Notes under the pieces: model-generated
Told to the model about the DNA's origin: nothing
Seen by the model: only the letters and a program-made list of their open reading frames with translations
Database searches by the model: none
Part shown: positions 7,682 to 22,210 of the stretch, in pieces
Layout: each line of letters opens with the position of its first letter
How positions within the stretch are numbered: the stretch's first letter is position 1
Position numbers and translations under genes: made by a program
Assembly (NCBI RefSeq): GCF_000826685.1
Contig: NZ_JROO01000047.1
Coordinates: 1 to 64,000, forward strand
Direction: 5' to 3'
Source of the DNA: Streptomonospora alba
GTDB taxonomy: Bacteria; Actinomycetota; Actinomycetes; Streptosporangiales; Streptosporangiaceae
DNA: 64,000 nt

Positions 7682-9532
7682 ATGTCCGCCACGTCCGGGT
7701 CCGAGGTGCCGCCGGGGCCGCCGCAGGAGGCCGCAACGAGCGGCGAGGACGCCGCCGACCGGGCGCGCGCGGCTCTGGAGCGGATGGGCGCGCCGGCAGA
7801 GCTGGCCGGGCCGCTGGTGGCGGCGCTGGGGCCCGGGGCCGGGGCCGAGGTCTCCGCCGACCCGTGGCGGCTGCTGGCCGTCAGCGGGGTGACGCCCGAG
7901 CAGGCCGACTACTGCGCCCGGCGCGCGCTGGGCGAGGACGCCTCGCCCGACGACCGGCGCCGCGGCCGGGCGCTGGCGGCGCACCTGCTGCGCCGTGCGG
8001 CGCGCGAGGGGCACACGGCGCTGGAGGAGCAGCGCCTGACCGCCGCGCTGCGGTCGGCGGGGGTGCGCTCGGTCGACGCCGCGCTCACCGCGGCGCTGGA
8101 GGAGGGCGACGTCATGCTCTTCGAGATGTTCGACGAGCCGGACGAGCCCGAGGACTTCGACGGCGACCCGGGCGAGATGCCCGACCCCGACCGCTGGTAC
8201 GCCCTAGCCCGCCTGGGCCAGGGCGAGCAGGCGCTCGGCGAGGGCCTGAACCGGCTCAGCGCCGCCAGCGAGCCGATCATGGACTCCGCCACCGCCGCCG
8301 AGACCGTCGACGCCGCCGCCCAGCGCATGGGGGCCGCCGTCGACCCGCGCACCACCGCGGCGCTGGTGACCGTGGCCCTGCGCGGGATCTGCGTGCTCGA
8401 ACACGGGGCCGGCTCCGACACGGCGATCGCGCACACCCTCGCCTGCGCCGCCGCCATCGCCGCCGAAAGCGAAGTCGGCATGGCCCTCGCGGCACCCACC
8501 GCCCAGGCCGCCGCCGAGCTCGACGACGCGCTCTCCGGGCTCGGCGCCGACCCCGGCGTGCGTGCGGTGTCGCTTGCCGCGCTGTTGGAGACCCGCGCGC
8601 CGGGCACGCGCGGCCGCGGCGCCGAGAACCCGATCGAGGCCGGGCTCGTGGTGGTCGCGGGCGCGATGTGGCTGGACGTCGAGCACGCCGCAGCGCTGGT
8701 CGAGGCCTGCGCCGACGGCACCCACCTCGTGCTGCTGGCCGACCCCGCGCAGGCGCCCTCGGCGGCGCCCGGCAGCGTCGTCGCAGACCTGCTCACCTCA
8801 CGCACCGTGCACGTCGCCACGCTGCCGCAGGACGCCGACGCGGGGCCGCTCGCCCGCACGGCGGCCCAGGTCGCCGCGGGCGAGCCCGAGGAGGTCGGCT
8901 CGCCCGGGCGCGAAGTGGTGTTCGTACCCGCCGACTCCGCCTCGGCCGCGGCGCACCGCGCGGTGCAGCTGATCACCGACTCGATCCCGCGCGCTCTGGA
9001 GATCCCGCCCGAGCAGGTGCAGATCGTCACCGCCATGCGAGGCGGCGAGGCGGGCGCCGACGCCCTGAACACGGCCTGCAAAGAGCACTTCAACCCCGGC
9101 CCGGGCGCCCACGGCGGGCTGGACGCCGGCGACCGGGTGCTCCTCTCCGCCGACGGGCCGGGCTACGCCGCCGGCGACGTGGGCTTCCTGCGCGTGCAGG
9201 AGGGCGGCACGGACGCCGGCGGCGGCTCGGGAAGCGCGCTGGCCGTGGAGCTGCCCGGCGGGGCGCTGTGCCCGGTGGCCGACTCCGCGCACCTGCGGCC
9301 CGGCTGGGCCGTCACCGTGGCCGCGGCGCACGGCGGCCGCTGGCCCGCCGTCGTCGCCGTGTTCCCGCCCGAGACCCGGGCCTCGCGCCCCCAGGTCTAC
9401 ACGGCGCTGACGGCGGCGCGGCGCCATCTGTCGGTCGTCCAGGCCGCCGGATCGACCTGGGCGCAGGGCGTGCGGGACAACGCCGCGCTCCCCCGCACCA
9501 CCCGCCTGGTGCAGGTGCTGCGCGAAGGCTGA
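7682..9532 (+). CDS. RecD2-like helix-hairpin-helix protein with eroded helicase motifs
   Basis: The 616-residue protein aligns by eye with the architecture of RecD2 helicases. The N-terminal helix-hairpin-helix region (about 25-130) contains DPWRLLAVSGVTPEQAD. A RecA-like core follows, with AAPTAQAAAELDDAL and LLADPAQAPSAAPGSVVADLL. A C-terminal part runs from VQIVTAMRGGEAGADALN through GWAVTVAAAHGGRWPAVV to YTALTAARRHLSVV. The key catalytic residues are missing. The P-loop position (about 240-250) reads EHGAGSDTA without GKT, the Walker B position reads VVVAGAMWLD without Asp-Glu, and the HKSQG box is AAAHGG. It is therefore probably not an active ATPase. Start: ATG 7682 after GGAGAGG. I recall similar degenerate proteins in streptomycetes, but their role is unknown to me. 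Confidence 0.75.
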   Translation: MSATSGSEVPPGPPQEAATSGEDAADRARAALERMGAPAELAGPLVAALGPGAGAEVSADPWRLLAVSGVTPEQADYCARRALGEDASPDDRRRGRALAAHLLRRAAREGHTALEEQRLTAALRSAGVRSVDAALTAALEEGDVMLFEMFDEPDEPEDFDGDPGEMPDPDRWYALARLGQGEQALGEGLNRLSAASEPIMDSATAAETVDAAAQRMGAAVDPRTTAALVTVALRGICVLEHGAGSDTAIAHTLACAAAIAAESEVGMALAAPTAQAAAELDDALSGLGADPGVRAVSLAALLETRAPGTRGRGAENPIEAGLVVVAGAMWLDVEHAAALVEACADGTHLVLLADPAQAPSAAPGSVVADLLTSRTVHVATLPQDADAGPLARTAAQVAAGEPEEVGSPGREVVFVPADSASAAAHRAVQLITDSIPRALEIPPEQVQIVTAMRGGEAGADALNTACKEHFNPGPGAHGGLDAGDRVLLSADGPGYAAGDVGFLRVQEGGTDAGGGSGSALAVELPGGALCPVADSAHLRPGWAVTVAAAHGGRWPAVVAVFPPETRASRPQVYTALTAARRHLSVVQAAGSTWAQGVRDNAALPRTTRLVQVLREG

Positions 9533-9621
9533 GCGGCCGCGCCCGCCCGCTGCCTCCCGCGGGGCGGCACCGTGCACGGGGGCGCCGGGGCGGACACCGC
9601 GGGCGCCGCCCCGGCGGGTAC

Positions 9622-10383
9622 TCAGACCCTGTCGACGAACCCGCCGTCGACCACCAGGTTGGACCCGGTGACGAAGGAGGCCGCGGGGCTGGCGAGGAAG
9701 GCGACGGCGCGGGCGACCTCCTCGGGGCGGCCGAGCCGCCCCACGGGGATGCGGTCGCGGATGGCGGCGTAGAAGTCGGGGTCGGATCCGCGGCGCCGGG
9801 CCCAGCCGCCGCCCTCGAACTCGATGGGACCGGGCGAGACGGTGTTCACCCGGATCCCCTGCGCCGGCAGCGTGTGGCCGAGCGCGGCCGCGTGCTGATT
9901 GAGGGCGGCCTTGACCGCACCGTAGGCCTTGGGCCCCGAGGGCGCGGTGGTGTGCAGCGCCGAGGTCGTGGAGATCAGCACGATGGATCCGCCGCGTTCG
10001 GAGGCCTCCAGGTGGGGCCGGGCGTCCTCGGCCATGCGGACGAACGGCATGATGTCGGTACTGAAGCCCCGCTCCCACTGGTCGGGCGTGGCCGAACTGC
10101 CTCCCGAGACGTTGGAGACCAGGACGTCGATGCCGCCCAGCCGCTCGGCGGAGGAATCCAGAAAGCCGCGCAGCGCATCGGTGTCGGACACGTCGAGCGC
10201 CTGCTCCACCACGGTGCGCCCGAGCACGCGCAACTGCTCGGCGGCGCGCTGCAGCGGTTCGGCCGAACGCGCGCAGATCGCCAGGTCGGCGCCCTCCTCG
10301 GCGAAGGTCTGGGCGATGGCCCGGCCGATCCCCCGACTGGCACCGGTGACGACGACGCGTGCGCCGTGCAGTCCCAGATCCAT
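9622..10383 (-). CDS. Short-chain dehydrogenase/reductase
   Basis: Classical SDR of 253 residues. The cofactor motif TGASRGIG is at about 12-19, NVSGG stands in the NNAG position, the catalytic Ser lies in IVLISTTSALHT, and Tyr-x3-Lys is in AYGAVKAAL. The C-terminal GSNLVVDGGF block is typical. The substrate is unknown. Of several possible starts, the ATG at 10383 (MDLGLHGARV) sits after a GAGAGGGG-like ribosome site; an upstream in-frame ATG at 10407 would add only eight residues. It lies downstream of fabI on the same strand but is separated from it by a strong hairpin, so it is probably transcribed separately. Confidence 0.85.
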   Translation of the reverse strand: MDLGLHGARVVVTGASRGIGRAIAQTFAEEGADLAICARSAEPLQRAAEQLRVLGRTVVEQALDVSDTDALRGFLDSSAERLGGIDVLVSNVSGGSSATPDQWERGFSTDIMPFVRMAEDARPHLEASERGGSIVLISTTSALHTTAPSGPKAYGAVKAALNQHAAALGHTLPAQGIRVNTVSPGPIEFEGGGWARRRGSDPDFYAAIRDRIPVGRLGRPEEVARAVAFLASPAASFVTGSNLVVDGGFVDRV

Positions 10384-10428
10384 GGTGGCGGTCCCCTCTC
10401 GTTGCATGCGTGGCTGTTCGGGCGTCGG

Positions 10429-10478
10429 ACGCGAACGCGGGCGCCCCCGTGCAGATGGAGGGACGCCCGCGTTCGCGT
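10429..10478 (-). terminator. Strong hairpin terminator after fabI
   Basis: Perfect 15-base arms ACGCGAACGCGGGCG (10429-10443) and CGCCCGCGTTCGCGT (10464-10478) with a 20-base loop lie 18 bases past the fabI stop. No T-run. It should separate fabI from the SDR gene. Confidence 0.7.
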
Positions 10479-10496
10479 GATTCAGCGGATGGCAGT

Positions 10497-11261
10497 CTAC
10501 GCGCCGGTGGAGTGGAATCCCCCGTCGACGTGCACGGTCTCGCCGGTCGTTGCGGGGAACCAGTCCGACAGCAGTGCGACGACGGCGCGCGCAGCGGGCT
10601 CGGGGTTGGAGGTGTCCCAGCCCAGGGGCGCGCGCTGGGGCCAGGCGTCGGCCAGCTCGTCGAAGCCGGGGATGCTCCGCGCGGCCATGGTGCGCAGCGG
10701 ACCGGCGGAGACGAGGTTGACCCGGATGTCCTGCTCGCCGAGGTAGCGGGCGAGGTAGCGGGCGGTGGAGGCGAGCCCGGCCTTGGCCACGCCCATCCAG
10801 TCGTAGACGGGGAAGGTGACGGAGTTGTCGAAGTCCATGGCGACGACGGATCCGCCGTCCTTCATCAGCGGCAGCAGCGCCGTCGTCAGCGCCTTCAGCG
10901 AGTAGGTGGAGGTGTGCAGCGCCGTGGCGACGTCCTGCCAGGAGGTGTTGAGGAAGTTGCCGCCCAGCGCCTCCGTGGGGGTGAAACCGATGGAGTGCAC
11001 GATGCCGTCGATGCCGTCGACGTGTTCACTGACGCGCTCGGCGAGGCTGGAGAGGTGCTCTTCGTCGGTGACGTCGAGCTCCAGTACCGGCGGCGCCTCG
11101 GGCAGGCGCTGGGTGATCCGCTCGACGAGGGAGAGCCTGCCGTAGCCGGTGAGCACGACTGTCGCGCCCTGCTCCTGGCACATGCGGGCGACGTGGAAGG
11201 CGATCGAGCTGTCGGTGATCACCCCGGTGACGAGAATGCGCTTGCCCTCGAGGATTCCCAT
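10497..11261 (-). CDS. fabI: FabI/InhA-type enoyl-[acyl-carrier-protein] reductase
   Basis: NADH-dependent enoyl-ACP reductase of fatty acid elongation, 254 residues. It opens MGILEGKRILVTGVITDSSIAF, the divergent SDR cofactor motif characteristic of FabI/InhA. The active-site Tyr-x6-Lys is in YDWMGVAKAGL. The block RVNLVSAGPLRTMAARSIPGF and the final HVDGGFHSTGA are family features. It follows fabG with an 87-base gap on the same strand, the same order as mabA-inhA in mycobacteria, so the two probably act in sequence in type II fatty acid synthesis. The terminator at 10429-10478 ends this unit. Confidence 0.93.
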   Translation of the reverse strand: MGILEGKRILVTGVITDSSIAFHVARMCQEQGATVVLTGYGRLSLVERITQRLPEAPPVLELDVTDEEHLSSLAERVSEHVDGIDGIVHSIGFTPTEALGGNFLNTSWQDVATALHTSTYSLKALTTALLPLMKDGGSVVAMDFDNSVTFPVYDWMGVAKAGLASTARYLARYLGEQDIRVNLVSAGPLRTMAARSIPGFDELADAWPQRAPLGWDTSNPEPAARAVVALLSDWFPATTGETVHVDGGFHSTGA

Positions 11262-11348
11262 GGAATGTGCCGTCCTGTTCTTGGTTCGTCGGTATTGAAG
11301 GGGGGTGGGGCGCGTTCGCGGGGGGTGAGCGGGGGCGGTGCCGCGCTG

Positions 11349-13351
<2,003 letters not shown>

Positions 13352-13374
<23 letters not shown>

Positions 13375-14383
13375 GGCCGCCGTCGACCAGCCCGGGCACC
13401 ACGTCGCCGATCCCCTCGAAGTCCTCGCCGACCGTCTTCCCCTGGGCATGGCGGTAGTGGATGCCTTCCAGGATCACGGCGAGCTTGAAGAAGGCCAGGC
13501 CCACGTACCAGTCCAGCGCCGAGACGTCGCGGCCCGACCGCTGGGCGTAGCGTGCGATGATCTCGTCGGCGTCGGGGTAGCCCTCGGCGGTGTGGGCGTT
13601 GCTGACCGTGGTGCTGCCGACCATGGCGGCGCTGCTGTAGGTGATGATCAGCGCGAGGTCGGTCAGCGGGTCGCCCAGCGTGGACATCTCCCAGTCCAGC
13701 ACCGCCTTGATCTCGTCGTCGGGACCCACGAGCAGATTGTCCAGGCGGTAGTCGCCGTGGACGACGGCGGGCTCGGGCGAGGTGGGGATCCGGACGCTGA
13801 GCCGCTCGTGCAGGCGGTCGATGCCGGGAAGTTCGCGGCTGCGCGAGGCCTCCAGCTGCTTCTTCCAGCGGCGCAGCTGCCGCTCCAGGAACCCCTCGGG
13901 CTTGCCGAAGTCGGCCAGTCCCACAGCGGCCGGGTCGACCGCGTGCAGGTCCACCAGGGTGTCGATCATCGACGCGGCGATGCCGCCGGTACGGGCGGCG
14001 CCCAGCGCATCAAGCTGCTCCGCGCTGCGGTAGGGCACACCCTCGACGTGCTCCATCACGTAGAAGGGAGCGCCGAGGACCTCGGTGTCCTCGCACAGCA
14101 GCACGGTGTAGGGCACGGGAACGGGGGTGTCGGACAGCGCACTGATCACGCGGTGCTCGCGGCCCATGTCGTGGGCGGTGGGCAGCACGTGGCCCAGCGG
14201 GGGCCGGCGCACCACCCAGCGCCCGCGGCCGTCGGTGACGGTGTAGGTGAGGTTGGAGCGCCCGCCGGCGATGACCTCGCCGGAGAGCGGCCCGCCGAGC
14301 ATGCCGGGGCGCTGCTCTTCCAGATACTCCCCCAACCGCCGCAGGTCCAGTCCCGGCGGATTCGTCACGCCCGTCTCGCCCAT
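13352..14383 (-). CDS. Phosphotransferase (APH/choline kinase-like) family protein
   Basis: The 343-residue protein has the aminoglycoside-phosphotransferase/choline-kinase fold. The Brenner-type loop VVHGDYRLDNLLV carries the catalytic Asp, and AVLDWEMSTLGDPLTDLALI carries the metal-binding Asp. YVMEHVEGVPY is the hinge region. Such proteins are often found with acyl-CoA dehydrogenases (ACAD10/11-like N-terminal domains), which suggests a hydroxyacyl substrate rather than an antibiotic. The ATG at 14383 follows GGGAG by six bases and is preferred over an upstream ATG at 14404. A TetR-type operator-like palindrome lies 108 bases upstream. Confidence 0.82.
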
Positions 14384-14490
14384 GCGCTCTCCCACGCTCT
14401 GCATCCGGGCCGCCGCTGCCGGGCACGGACTCCGCGCGTCGGCGGGATGCCGCGGTCCGACGGCCTGCCGTCGCCTCAACCGGGATCAAC

Positions 14491-14508
14491 ATACCATCTG
14501 GTCGGTAT
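14491..14508. promoter_or_regulatory. TetR-type operator-like palindrome
   Basis: ATACCATCTGGTCGGTAT has inverted five-base ends (ATACC/GGTAT) and a partly symmetric centre. It lies in the promoter region of the phosphotransferase gene. Its shape suits a TetR-family dimer, but the cognate regulator is not identified. Confidence 0.4.
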
Positions 14509-14523
14509 CTTGGCGGGGAGCAC

Positions 14524-14555
14524 CCCGCCCCACCGCCCGGCAGGCGGGGGGCGGG
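14524..14555 (-). terminator. Hairpin after the universal stress protein gene
   Basis: CCCGCCCC and GGGGCGGG pair across 16 bases, six bases past the stop of the minus-strand stress protein gene. A GC-rich stem without T-run; plausible terminator of the BCCT-stress protein operon. Confidence 0.4.
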
Positions 14556-14560
14556 CTCTC

Positions 14561-15010
14561 TCACGCCTGGGGACCGCGGGAGATCAGCACCGAGCAGTGC
14601 GCCCGGCGCGCCACCAGTTCGCTGACCACACTGGGCCGCAGATCGCGGAAGACACCCGTCCTGCGCGACCCGACGCACATCAGGTCGTACTGGCTCGAGC
14701 GCTCGATCAGGGTACGCGCGGGGTTGGCGCCCGTGAGGACGACCCTGTTCACTTCGACGTCGCCGACGTCGAGCTCCAAACCGTCCAACCAGTCGTCCAG
14801 CGCCGCCCGGGCCTGCCGCTCGGAGGCGGAGGGATCGCGCCGGTCGCGGCCCTTCTCGGGGAAGCTGGGGAAGGCCGCGACCGGCGCGGCCTCCCGGTAG
14901 ACGTAGATGACGTCGATGCCGCCCCCGTGGGCCCGCGCCTCATCGACAGCGGTGCGCATGGCGCGCGCGGAGGCGCGCGCGGCGTCGATCGCGACGGCGA
15001 TGCGCATCAT
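14561..15010 (-). CDS. Universal stress protein family, atypical nucleotide motif
   Basis: A 149-residue single-domain UspA-like protein opening MMRIAVAIDAARASARAM. The family's nucleotide motif G-x2-G-x9-G-(S/T) is only partly kept: the loop reads VGSRRTGVFRDLRPSVV, so Pro-Ser-Val replaces Gly-Ser-Val. ATP binding is therefore doubtful. The ATG overlaps the TGA of the BCCT transporter gene (ATGA at 15007-15010), so the two are translationally coupled. Stress-protein domains commonly accompany transporters, and a regulatory or stress link to osmolyte uptake is a reasonable inference. Confidence 0.82.
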   Translation of the reverse strand: MMRIAVAIDAARASARAMRTAVDEARAHGGGIDVIYVYREAAPVAAFPSFPEKGRDRRDPSASERQARAALDDWLDGLELDVGDVEVNRVVLTGANPARTLIERSSQYDLMCVGSRRTGVFRDLRPSVVSELVARRAHCSVLISRGPQA

Positions 15011-16656
15011 GGGCTCCCTTCGCGGTCCGCGGCGCCTGCTGGGACGCCGCCCTCCTGACGACTCTCATTCCCGTCCTGGTGCTCTTCTCTCGGCGGACCG
15101 TCCGTTTCGCGGTCGGCCTCGCGGACCACGTTCTGGCCCCGTCTCTCCTCGCCGAGCGCCTTCCACAGCCCGACCATCACCAGCAGCAGCACGACGGTGA
15201 AGGGGAGTCCGGTCGTCAGCGCACCGGCCCGCAGTGCCGAGAGCCCGCCGGCCAGCAGCAGCACCGCCGCGATACCGCCCTCCAGCAGCGCCCAGAAGAC
15301 ACGGCTGGCCGTGGGCGGCTCGGTGTTGCCGCCCGTGGTGATGATGTCGATCACGAACGACCCCGAGTCGGAGCTGGTGACGAAGAAGAACACCACGATC
15401 AGCCCTGCCAGGACGGAGGTCACCGTCGACAGCGGCAGCTGTTCCAGCAGGGCGAAAAGCGCGAAGGAGTACGAGGGGTCGGCGAAGGTCTCCCCGATCA
15501 GGTCGGCGCGGTTGCGCAGCTCCATCTCCAAGGCCGTGTTGCCCAGCACGGTGAACCACAGGAACGACAGCAGCGCCGGGACGATCAGCACGCCGGAGAC
15601 GAACTCGCGGATGGTGCGGCCGCGGGAGATGCGCGCGATGAACATGCCCACGAACGGCGACCAGGAGATCCACCAGGCCCAGTAGAACAGGGTCCACGAG
15701 CTGAGCCAGGTGTCGATCTCGGCGCTGTGGGAGTAGGTGCCGGACCAGAACATGGTCGGAACCGCCTCGCCGATGTAGGCGCCGATGTTCTCCAGGTAGG
15801 CCGCCACCAGCAGCACCGTGGGGCCTGCGACGGCGATGAACACCAGCAGCAGCGCACCCAGGATCAGGTTGGTCTGGCTCAGGATGCGGATGCCCTTGTC
15901 CAGCCCGGAGGCGACCGAGAGGGTCGCCATCACCGTGATCACCGCGATGAGGGCGACCTGCACCAGCGGGCTCTGGGGGACTCCGCCCACATAACTCAGC
16001 GCGGCGTTCACCTGGAGCACGCCCAGCCCCAGAGAGGTGGCGACGCCGAAGAGGGTGCCCAGCACCGAGAGGATGTCCACGGCGTGGCCGACGGTGCCGT
16101 GGATGCGCTCTCCGAACACCGGATAGAGCGCCGAGCGCACCCGCAGCGGAAGCCCGTGGCGGAAGCCGAAGTAGGCCAGCGCCAGCCCGATGACGGCGTA
16201 GACGGCCCAGGGCCCCAGACCCCAGTGGTGGAACACCAGCACCATGGAGTCCTGGGCGGCCTGCGGGGTCTCGGGGGCGGTGCGCGGCGCCTCGGCGAAG
16301 TGCACCACCGGTTCGGCCACGCCGTAGAAGACGAGTCCGATGCCCATGCCCGCGCTGAAGAGCATGGCGAACCACGAGAGGTAACTGTAGTCGGGGCGGC
16401 TGTCGGGCGGGCCGAGGCGGATTCCGCCGTGGGGGCCGATGATCAGGTAGAAGCAGAAGACGATCAGTGCCGCGACCGCGCCGATCATCAGCCAATCGAA
16501 GTTGTCGGTGATCCCGGCGAGCAGCACGTCCTCGAGAACGTAGCGGGCCGCGTCGGTGAACACGGCTCCGAAGATCACAAACGCCAGGGCCAGTAATCCT
16601 GAGATGAGGAAGACGGCTGGCTCGCGCCGGGACAGCCAGTCGCTTGGCCGTGGCAT
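15007..16656 (-). CDS. BCCT-family betaine/carnitine/choline transporter
   Basis: Secondary transporter of quaternary-ammonium osmolytes, 549 residues, with about twelve hydrophobic helices. The family signature is visible as TLFYWAWWISWSPFVGMFIARISRGRTIREF (around 345-375), with the Trp-rich substrate helix. GMGIGLVFYGVAEP around 110 is the Gly-rich helix that, in the Na+-coupled members, carries coupling residues. The C-terminal tail is charged (Arg/Glu-rich), as in osmoregulated members. The ATG at 16656 (MPRPSDWLSRREP) follows AAGGGGGG. The stress protein gene overlaps its stop. Which osmolyte is moved cannot be told. Confidence 0.9.
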   Translation of the reverse strand: MPRPSDWLSRREPAVFLISGLLALAFVIFGAVFTDAARYVLEDVLLAGITDNFDWLMIGAVAALIVFCFYLIIGPHGGIRLGPPDSRPDYSYLSWFAMLFSAGMGIGLVFYGVAEPVVHFAEAPRTAPETPQAAQDSMVLVFHHWGLGPWAVYAVIGLALAYFGFRHGLPLRVRSALYPVFGERIHGTVGHAVDILSVLGTLFGVATSLGLGVLQVNAALSYVGGVPQSPLVQVALIAVITVMATLSVASGLDKGIRILSQTNLILGALLLVFIAVAGPTVLLVAAYLENIGAYIGEAVPTMFWSGTYSHSAEIDTWLSSWTLFYWAWWISWSPFVGMFIARISRGRTIREFVSGVLIVPALLSFLWFTVLGNTALEMELRNRADLIGETFADPSYSFALFALLEQLPLSTVTSVLAGLIVVFFFVTSSDSGSFVIDIITTGGNTEPPTASRVFWALLEGGIAAVLLLAGGLSALRAGALTTGLPFTVVLLLVMVGLWKALGEERRGQNVVREADRETDGPPREEHQDGNESRQEGGVPAGAADREGSP

Positions 16657-16960
16657 CGGCGCCCCCCTTCGTCGTCGGCTGCTCTGCACAGCCGGGCGCG
16701 CGCCGCCCCGCGGCGGCACCCGGCCACTGTCTGCGCGCACTCCGGTTCACAGGCCGCAATGCACGCGGCTGCCCGCAGGTAGCCGGGTAAAACCGGACCC
16801 ACGTCGCAGCGCGTGGGCCACGCGCCGACGGACCCGCGGAAGCGGCGGGCGACACAGGTGCGGCGCGCAGCGCCACCGGTGGACGGTAGAGCGGCGCATG
16901 GGAGGAGCAGGCGGGCGCGCGACGTGCGGCGCCGCCGGCGGCCGGGGGCCGGGGGCGGCG

Positions 16961-17003
16961 GGGCGTGCGGGGCCCGCCCCGCCTGGGCGGTCCCCGCACG
17001 CCC
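16961..17003 (-). terminator. Hairpin terminator after dnaE
   Basis: GGGCGTGCGGGG (16961-16972) and CCCCGCACGCCC (16992-17003) pair perfectly over 12 bases, five bases past the dnaE stop. The remaining gap from 16657 to 16960 holds only the presumed BCCT promoter region; I see no gene there. Confidence 0.65.
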
Positions 17004-17008
17004 GGTGC

Positions 17009-20563
<3,555 letters not shown>

Positions 20564-20784
20564 GGTGATTCGAACCTCTTAGCGATGACAGGACTGGGCG
20601 GATCGTGTGCCACCTGAGACTAATCCCGCCACACCCGCGACCACCACGTGAAACCCCGCCTGTGGACACGCGGCCGACATCGGACGCGGCGCCCTCGGCC
20701 TGACTGCCGCGCAGGCGCGGCCGCCGACGCCTCGGGGCCGGGACGGCGCCGGCCCGGCCCTGTCCGGCGGGACCGCGCGGCGCC

Positions 20785-21399
20785 TCAGTGGGCGGAGGGA
20801 GCCGGGCGCAGGGCGTCGAGCAGCAGGCGGGCGTAGTGCGCGCCGATCTCCCGGGGACTCAGCGCGCCTTCGGGGTGGTACCAGGTGCTGAGGTGGTGCA
20901 CGCTGCCGAAGTAGAAGTCGACGACGATGTCGGCGGGCACCCGGTCGGTGAAGACGCCCTGCTGCTGGCCCTCGGTGATCAGCGACCGGAACAGCTCGTG
21001 GTAGCGGCGGCGCTCGTCCCGCACCTCGCGCTGCTTCTCGGGGCGCAGCATGTGCAGCGAGCGGAAGGAGATCGTCGCGTCGTCGAGGTTCTCGATGGTG
21101 CTGACCACCACGTCGGCGGCGGCGTGCTCGACGCGCTCGGCCACCGGCCGGTCCTGGCCGGCGATGTCGGCCAACCGCGACATCTGCAGGCGCAGCACGC
21201 GGGCGTAGATCTCGGCGAGCAGGTCGTCCTTGGAGTCGAAGTAGTGGTACATCGCCCCCTTGGTGACGTCGGCCGCATCGACGATCTCCTGCACCGAGGT
21301 GCGGTCGAAGCCCTTCTCGGCGAACAGGCGGGTCGCCACGGCGAGCAGCCGCCGCGGGACCGAGGACTCGGCGGAATCAGCAGGGGTCACGGCCGACAT
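20785..21399 (-). CDS. TetR/AcrR-family transcriptional regulator
   Basis: A 204-residue repressor-type regulator. The N-terminal helix-turn-helix (about 12-60) reads RLFAEKGFDRTSVQEIVDAADVTKGAMYHYFDSKDDLL, the standard TetR form. The rest is a ligand-binding all-helical domain with conserved-looking GSVHHLSTWYHPEG and RLLLDALRP, resembling regulators of acyl-CoA or steroid catabolism (KstR2-like); this resemblance is by eye. The longer open frame upstream belongs to no conserved sequence. No obvious operator was found in the 163-base gap before the response regulator gene. Confidence 0.85.
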   Translation of the reverse strand: MSAVTPADSAESSVPRRLLAVATRLFAEKGFDRTSVQEIVDAADVTKGAMYHYFDSKDDLLAEIYARVLRLQMSRLADIAGQDRPVAERVEHAAADVVVSTIENLDDATISFRSLHMLRPEKQREVRDERRRYHELFRSLITEGQQQGVFTDRVPADIVVDFYFGSVHHLSTWYHPEGALSPREIGAHYARLLLDALRPAPSAH

Positions 21400-21562
21400 C
21401 CCCGTGCCCCCGTGGGTGCGAACGGCCACGGCACGACCTCTCTTACGACAGCGGAAACCTTGCCTGCGCCCCGCGGCTCCCCCTGGGCCCGCGGGCGGAC
21501 ACCACAACACAATAGACGCACTCGGGGGCGCGGCGCGGAGCCAGGCCCGGCGCCGGCCGGGC

Positions 21563-22210
21563 TCACGCCCATCCCGCGTCGTGGGCGAGGATGGCCGCCT
21601 GCACGCGATTGCCCATGCCCAGCTTGGCCAGGATGCTGCTGACGTGGGCCTTGACCGTCGCCTCGCGCATGCCCAGGCTGCGGCCCGCCTCGGCGTTGGA
21701 CATCCCGCCGGCGACGGCGACGAGCACGTCGCGTTCGCGGTCGCTGAGCACCTGCAGCCTGCGGGCGGCCTCGGCCGCGGTCCCGGAGGCCGAGACCGCG
21801 AAGCGCTCCAGCATGCGCTTGGTGATGCTGGGCGCCAGCATCGCGTTGCCCTCGTCGACGGTGCGCACCGCACTGACGAGGTCGCGCGGCGGGGTGTCCT
21901 TGAGCAGGAAGCCCATCGCGCCGGCGCGCAGCGCGCGGTGCACGTACTCGTCCAGGTCGAAGGTCGTCAGCAGCACCACCTTGGGCGGGCGCGGCAGCTG
22001 CGCCATGGACGCCGCGGCGGTCAGCCCGTCGGTGCCGGGCATGCGGATGTCCAGCAGCACCACGTCGGGCTCCAGGCGCGCGGACAGCTCCAGCGACTCG
22101 TCGCCGTCACCGGCCTCGCCGACGACGTCGATGTCCTCGGCGCTTTCGAGGATCATCCGCAGACCCGAGCGCACCAGCTGCTCGTCGTCGACGAGGAGGG
22201 TGCGGATCAT
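21563..22210 (-). CDS. NarL/LuxR-type response regulator
   Basis: Two-component response regulator of 215 residues. The receiver domain (1-120) keeps acidic Asp8-Asp9, phosphoacceptor Asp54 in VVLLDIRMPG, Thr in LLTTF and Lys in FLLKDTPP. The C-terminal LuxR helix-turn-helix (about 150-212) contains LSDRERDVLVAVAGGMSNAEAG and EATVKAHVSSILAKLG. Its ATG overlaps the kinase TGA (22207-22210), so the pair is co-translated. The divergent ABC transporter operon starting at 23867 is the likely target (inference). Confidence 0.93.
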   Translation of the reverse strand: MIRTLLVDDEQLVRSGLRMILESAEDIDVVGEAGDGDESLELSARLEPDVVLLDIRMPGTDGLTAAASMAQLPRPPKVVLLTTFDLDEYVHRALRAGAMGFLLKDTPPRDLVSAVRTVDEGNAMLAPSITKRMLERFAVSASGTAAEAARRLQVLSDRERDVLVAVAGGMSNAEAGRSLGMREATVKAHVSSILAKLGMGNRVQAAILAHDAGWA

